A stretch of 10,588 nucleotides of DNA from a bacterium (GTDB lineage Bacteria > Actinomycetota > Actinomycetes > Actinomycetales > Actinomycetaceae), in the NCBI GenBank assembly GCA_030544165.1, contig JAUNRP010000052.1, positions 1 through 10,588 of the forward strand, in the 5' to 3' direction. The position numbers were made by a program, and so were the translations under genes. Shown in pieces: positions 8,001 through 10,588 of this stretch (position 1 is its first letter; each line of letters starts with the position of its first letter). Below the pieces are notes generated by a model, which saw nothing but the letters and a program-made list of their open reading frames with translations, was not told the origin of the DNA and did no database searches.

Positions 8001-10588
8001 CCGCTCCTCAGGGAGACCGCGGTCCTGTTCATCTACCCGGGCACGCTCGACTCGGACGGCAACCCCACGGGAAGCTACGGTGCGGGCGACACGATTCCAC
8101 CCCTCGAACTCTCCGTGGAAATCCGGGACACGGCTCCCACGGCGACCGACACGCAGGGCATGGAGGGACTTCGCGGCGGTCTCGTGAACCTTGCCGTGAT
8201 CAAGTCCCCGGCGATCGGCTCCGGACTCTCGGTCCGTGAGGCGCGTACCCGGATCTACGTGGACTCTCCGGCCGAGTACCGGCTCTCGAAGCAGCCGGTC
8301 GAACTGTTCGTGGAGCGAAACCCTGACGGCCTGGTGACCCCCGGGCTGATGCCCCGGTTCGACGTGATCGTGACCAACCCTGGTTCTGATCCGGTGGTGG
8401 GAATGGACATCATCGATGTTCTTCCGACCAAGGGGGATGATCCGAACGAGCCGCTGTTCCACAGCACGTACCAGGTCACCCAGCCCCAGATCATGCACGG
8501 ACTGGATGCTCCCGTTGACTCTGAGCAGCGCGCGCAGCTCTGGATGACGAGGACGGTTTCCCCGAACAGCAACCCCGATCATGCGAGCAATGTCTTCGGA
8601 ACCGGGACCACTGTCTGGTGCCGCACGACGATCGCGAATCCGGGTCAATGGGCGGACGTGGTACCCGCCACCGCGGGGCGTGATGCATGTCCGACGTTCA
8701 CAAGGGACGAACTGACCGGCACACCCCTCTACTCGGGGGTCACGGCAATCCGCGCCACGGGCGGGGAGATCCCGGGCGGTGATTTCGTCCAGTTGCGGTA
8801 CAGCATCGTGCCCACCGGCAACGAACCCGGTGACGCGTACGTGAACCTCGTGGACGGCAGGCTGGGCACCGGGCCGGGTTATGTCTCGCCCGCCGGGGGT
8901 GACGGTGCTGGTACGACGGGTCGTGGCGTTGCCCCGCTCAACCTCCCCAACTCGATCGAACTCCCCGAGGCGCGGGCCACGGTGTTCGTCGATGACCGCG
9001 CATTCCTGACGGTTGAGAAGAAGGCATCGGAGGGTTCGGGCCCGGATGGCGCCGCGATCATTGGGGACCGGCTGACGTTCACCCTGACCGCAAAGAACGT
9101 TGGTTCGCTCGACTTCAGGGAGCCTCTCGGGCCGGAGGATCTCCGGCGCCCGTTCTTCCTGGTGGACGATGTCACTGACATCGTGGACTCGGGAGAGATC
9201 GTGCTTCCGGAACCCACCGATGTTCTGACCGCGCGCCTAGTGAGTGGGGACGGCGGCCGGACCCAGATTCACTTCTCGGGCAGTTTGCCTGCGGGAGAGA
9301 GCGTTGACATCACCTACCAGCTCCACGTCCAGTCGCTGGCCGAGCGGGGCACGCTCACCACGCCGCAGCTCAGGAACGTGGCGCTCGCTCAGCCGGCTGG
9401 AACACTCAGTGACGGTGAGACACTGGTCGATGTTCCATGGGAAGACCCCGGCGTGTACGTGTGCGAGGACCCCGTACTGTGCGCGGCCACCGTGACCGAG
9501 CGTGCGGTGCTCTCGATTGAGAAGGCCGCTGAGGTGGTGCGTGATGGTGAGGTAGTCGAGGACGCGGAGCAGGCGCTCCGGGACGATGAGGTGGAGTACA
9601 CCGTCTCGGTCACCAACACCGGCACCGTTGCCTACACGGACGCACACCCCGCGTACATCGTGGACGACCTCTCCGCCGTGCTCGATGATGCCGAGTTCGT
9701 CGAGGATTCGGAGTCCGCCACGATTGGTGATGGGGAAGAAGCTGGGCAGTTCTGGCGCGTGGGCGATCAGCTGCACTGGAGGGGTCCCCTCCCCGTGGGT
9801 GAGACGGTGTCCATCACCTACCGTCTCGCCGTGGCAAACCCGGCCACGGGTGATGGGGAGATGACGAACCTCGCGTTCACCACCCCGTACGTGGATGACG
9901 ATGGCGATCCGGAGACCCCGCCCACGGATCCCACGGATCGTGTGGCCCCTCCGGGGGACGAGGACGGTGAGCCGGTCTGCGACGCCCCGGGCTGTGCCAC
10001 CACCACCACGATGGTGGAGCGGGTGCGGGAGGTCCTCCTCGAGAAGTCGGCCACGATTCTCCGTGACGGCGGGGTGGTTGCCGGTCCGGCGCATCCGGGC
10101 GACGTACTCCGTTACGAACTGACCATCGAGAACACAGGGAACATCCCCTACGGCGATGACTCCCAGGCGTACGTGGTGGATTCGCTCGCGGGGATTCCTG
10201 GAGGCGGTGCCGATCTCGGCACGCCCACCGCCACCGCGGGTGAGGTGTGGATCGCTGAAGACCAGATCCACTGGCTCGGGACGGTTCCTCCCGGTGACAC
10301 CGTCACCCTCACCTACGAAGTGTCACTCGGTGAGGTGGGGAACGGGGTAGCGCGCAATATCGCGTTCGAGATCCCGTACCTGGACGATGATCCCGAGACC
10401 ACGCCCACACCCACACCTACACCCGGGACGGACCCCGTGGATGTACCGGATTCCTGCGAGGTCCACGAGGCCGAGTGTGTCTCCACGGAGACACCGGTGG
10501 AACCCACGCCGGTTGTCCCCACACCGGAACCCACTGTGGACCCGACTGTGGAGCCCACGGTTGATCCGACGGTCGAGCCGACTGTGGA
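5034..10588 (+). CDS. Giant exported surface protein with DUF11-like repeats, C-terminus beyond the window
   Basis: The frame is open for 1851 residues and continues off the right edge. Residues 1-33 are a Sec signal peptide: Arg-rich start, hydrophobic core, cleavage after ASAFA. Residues 34-127 are an acidic Pro/Thr/Glu-rich stretch. From about 145 comes a beta-rich domain with GRAPFDD and NGIVRTNDT (near 173), a pattern I associate with large actinobacterial surface proteins. Residues about 313-1080 are beta-rich but unassigned. Residues 1080-1320 look like a divergent repeat module. Three clearer DUF11-like modules start at 1324, 1492 and 1668, each followed by a close Cys pair. A (D/E)PTV tandem stalk begins near 1832. 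The mature part has 18 cysteines in nine local pairs, fitting an oxidised extracellular fold. A sorting motif or membrane anchor is expected beyond the window. It is probably an adhesin or wall-associated structural protein; ligand unknown. It is divergent from the lipoprotein genes. Confidence 0.93.
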   Translation, partial: MRPVHTPSSRFRRRFAALAAAIPLLVVPASAFAVTAPPTDEPSAPVVQTAPPVETTAGPESTTEPEHTPSPVVTDPATDEPATDPTGEPTLEPDSAGTAEPSEEPTHGPEAPEPSADPTDETTEGDPMEMGLELESEFAPQAEAGFTLSLNATDGRAPFDDSDDAGYDSGPSNGIVRTNDTMYYQAVVAVSTPDLTQVTLDITLPQGTFLAAAPSFCGPGSEIETSGPGTVNPALATAWDAEPENFLTQTLHCVINETFEADRSKVYEFPARVLPVFDHGDTIQASLTGSGIVNKTEVTVSGSDTVTTTISAAEKYDVQVMGHVEHPDRDSYIQHEGRYAGCTLAGPSEPGAPTYNGVCISMNMPVQISVPEGGRGSIPLNPATPVEFTLDLTLDTMFGEGATEHIKSEHPEYTDAQIARYFGARLNSCAGPNPWGAPRSALAGGTSQNSVINSGTTTCTVGGAAALRNPNAYGQAIDITVTGMNSTAFTTPLLTGTGTQIQPRDQFGLPLDGFVYSSGMTIVIPTETLGLMSTWEEGPHYEDARVKVATTARDLRLQGAPGNFVGETSETDVSRRNMPYVNRLSYDAWWSAIPADQGKAGWTTPAAEYTPGYTAWVGPGGPSSLGRGDGVFFQDQTLIATTHVQGSVMPDAGVQATLTCTAIDTQYSTLADAPTAWRATAPYPTPGQQRFAPTDNQGLMGGEPVWISGLFWNTSDGRALTDAMQRYGVWYGIEQGATPGLQTRPEDCTQVTWYDSAAEAQAASGADAGEAGTYPGVTHVLVYAQTRQFSGATYAGSDLRYSISIPVKLNEAGKALTPDGTQFVGTRTGGATKFGTYPETNVAWTAEQIRDAVNTGELEWTAASYSKVTNAGTAGDRATITGAVATLTKEVIVPGVTEPFGPSDVFDYKTQQWQPPKADEIPRLTAGQSFSYRLTPKLTGAVEGVRFPIRIEECLPANINLISATIGGRTITPTSPRQQELECDVANPNPLLRETAVLFIYPGTLDSDGNPTGSYGAGDTIPPLELSVEIRDTAPTATDTQGMEGLRGGLVNLAVIKSPAIGSGLSVREARTRIYVDSPAEYRLSKQPVELFVERNPDGLVTPGLMPRFDVIVTNPGSDPVVGMDIIDVLPTKGDDPNEPLFHSTYQVTQPQIMHGLDAPVDSEQRAQLWMTRTVSPNSNPDHASNVFGTGTTVWCRTTIANPGQWADVVPATAGRDACPTFTRDELTGTPLYSGVTAIRATGGEIPGGDFVQLRYSIVPTGNEPGDAYVNLVDGRLGTGPGYVSPAGGDGAGTTGRGVAPLNLPNSIELPEARATVFVDDRAFLTVEKKASEGSGPDGAAIIGDRLTFTLTAKNVGSLDFREPLGPEDLRRPFFLVDDVTDIVDSGEIVLPEPTDVLTARLVSGDGGRTQIHFSGSLPAGESVDITYQLHVQSLAERGTLTTPQLRNVALAQPAGTLSDGETLVDVPWEDPGVYVCEDPVLCAATVTERAVLSIEKAAEVVRDGEVVEDAEQALRDDEVEYTVSVTNTGTVAYTDAHPAYIVDDLSAVLDDAEFVEDSESATIGDGEEAGQFWRVGDQLHWRGPLPVGETVSITYRLAVANPATGDGEMTNLAFTTPYVDDDGDPETPPTDPTDRVAPPGDEDGEPVCDAPGCATTTTMVERVREVLLEKSATILRDGGVVAGPAHPGDVLRYELTIENTGNIPYGDDSQAYVVDSLAGIPGGGADLGTPTATAGEVWIAEDQIHWLGTVPPGDTVTLTYEVSLGEVGNGVARNIAFEIPYLDDDPETTPTPTPTPGTDPVDVPDSCEVHEAECVSTETPVEPTPVVPTPEPTVDPTVEPTVDPTVEPTV
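5133..5414 (+). other. Acidic Pro/Thr/Glu-rich segment after the signal peptide
   Basis: Residues 34-127 of the surface protein consist almost wholly of Pro, Thr, Glu, Asp, Ala and Ser, with repeated DEP, EPT and DPT words and no cysteine. It should be unfolded and extended. An N-terminal stalk is unusual for a protein anchored at its C-terminus, which would place this segment at the outer tip. Confidence 0.75.
9003..9482 (+). repeat. DUF11-like module A of the surface protein
   Basis: Residues 1324-1483 open with FLTVEKKAS, followed by a beta strand (LTFTLTAKNVG), a VDD-type turn, SGSLPAGESVDITYQL, and a RNVA strand. This is the DUF11/Ig-like surface repeat pattern. It ends with the Cys pair CEDPVLC (C1477, C1483). 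It is the most divergent of the three clear copies. Confidence 0.75.
9507..9995 (+). repeat. DUF11-like module B of the surface protein
   Basis: Residues 1492-1654 begin VLSIEKAAE and contain VEYTVSVTNTGT, VDDLSAVLDDAEF, LHWRGPLPVGET and SITYRL. This order is typical of DUF11-related (DUF7507/DUF7927-like) repeats. An acidic Asp/Pro linker (YVDDDGDPE) leads to the Cys pair CDAPGC (C1649, C1654). Confidence 0.8.
10035..10478 (+). repeat. DUF11-like module C of the surface protein
   Basis: Residues 1668-1815 begin LLEKSATI and contain LRYELTIENTGN, VVDSLAG, IHWLGTVPPGDT and TLTYEV. The linker YLDDDPETTPTPTPTPG then leads to CEVHEAEC (C1808, C1815). It aligns strand for strand with module B, including the DD-rich linker. 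Confidence 0.8.
10527..10588 (+). repeat. Tandem 12-base repeat encoding (D/E)PTV, cut by the window edge
   Basis: Five complete 12-base units (first at 10527-10538) encode EPTV and DPTV alternately, and a sixth begins at the edge. Codons vary between units, so the array has drifted or been selected at protein level. It is the start of an extended Pro-rich stalk, likely spanning the cell wall. Confidence 0.85.

Noticed and set aside
6753..8648. 631-codon minus-strand open frame
   Set aside because: It is antisense to a continuous, signal-peptide-bearing frame with consistent repeats. The translated product is Arg/His/Gly-rich and motif-free.
8952..8970. Possible sortase motif near LPEAR in the surface protein
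   Set aside because: It lacks the LPXTG pattern, is not followed by a hydrophobic segment and basic tail, and lies in the middle of the protein.
9237..10271. 344-codon minus-strand open frame opposite the DUF11-like modules
   Set aside because: The plus strand here encodes three mutually alignable modules with conserved cysteines. The antisense frame inherits its repeats from them.
10313..10558. Minus-strand GSTVGS-type repeat frame at the right edge
   Set aside because: It is the mirror image of the (D/E)PTV tandem array on the plus strand.

Overview
The window is uniformly GC-rich, uses GTG as well as ATG starts, and carries actinobacterial-style lipoproteins and a repeat-rich exported protein. 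Together with a full-length, single-chain pyruvate carboxylase this points to a high-GC Gram-positive actinomycete (Micrococcales/Actinomycetales-like). I cannot name the genus from sequence alone.

Layout. (1) Bases 1-3391, minus strand: pyruvate carboxylase (pyc), complete at its N-terminus. It runs off the left edge just after its biotinyl-lysine, so probably only about 15-20 C-terminal residues are missing. (2) Bases 3392-3536: a very GC-rich gap full of palindromes, with a strong hairpin just ahead of the pyc ribosome binding site. (3) Bases 3537-4838, minus strand: two small tandem lipoprotein genes. They are paralogues, sharing four extra cysteines at nearly identical spacing and a DEPRLG(E/D)GGW motif. 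(4) Bases 4839-5033: a divergent intergenic region with a 9-bp inverted repeat and a plausible promoter for the rightward gene. (5) Bases 5034 to the right edge, plus strand: the first 1851 residues of a giant exported surface protein. It has a signal peptide, an acidic Pro/Thr-rich stretch, several beta-rich segments, three clear DUF11-like repeat modules joined by Cys-pair linkers, and the beginning of a (D/E)PTV tandem-repeat stalk. Its C-terminus and anchor lie outside the window.

How it works together. Pyc is central metabolism (anaplerotic oxaloacetate supply) and is read in the same direction as the two lipoprotein genes, but has no obvious functional link to them. The lipoproteins and the giant surface protein are all envelope proteins and are divergently transcribed from one short region, so shared regulation is possible but unproven. 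I see no RNA genes, CRISPR arrays, insertion sequences or phage genes. Many long open frames opposite the real genes are GC-driven shadows. Nothing here is clearly a new molecular system. The best leads are the twin lipoprotein family, the unassigned middle of the surface protein with its regular cysteine pairing, and the hairpin before pyc.
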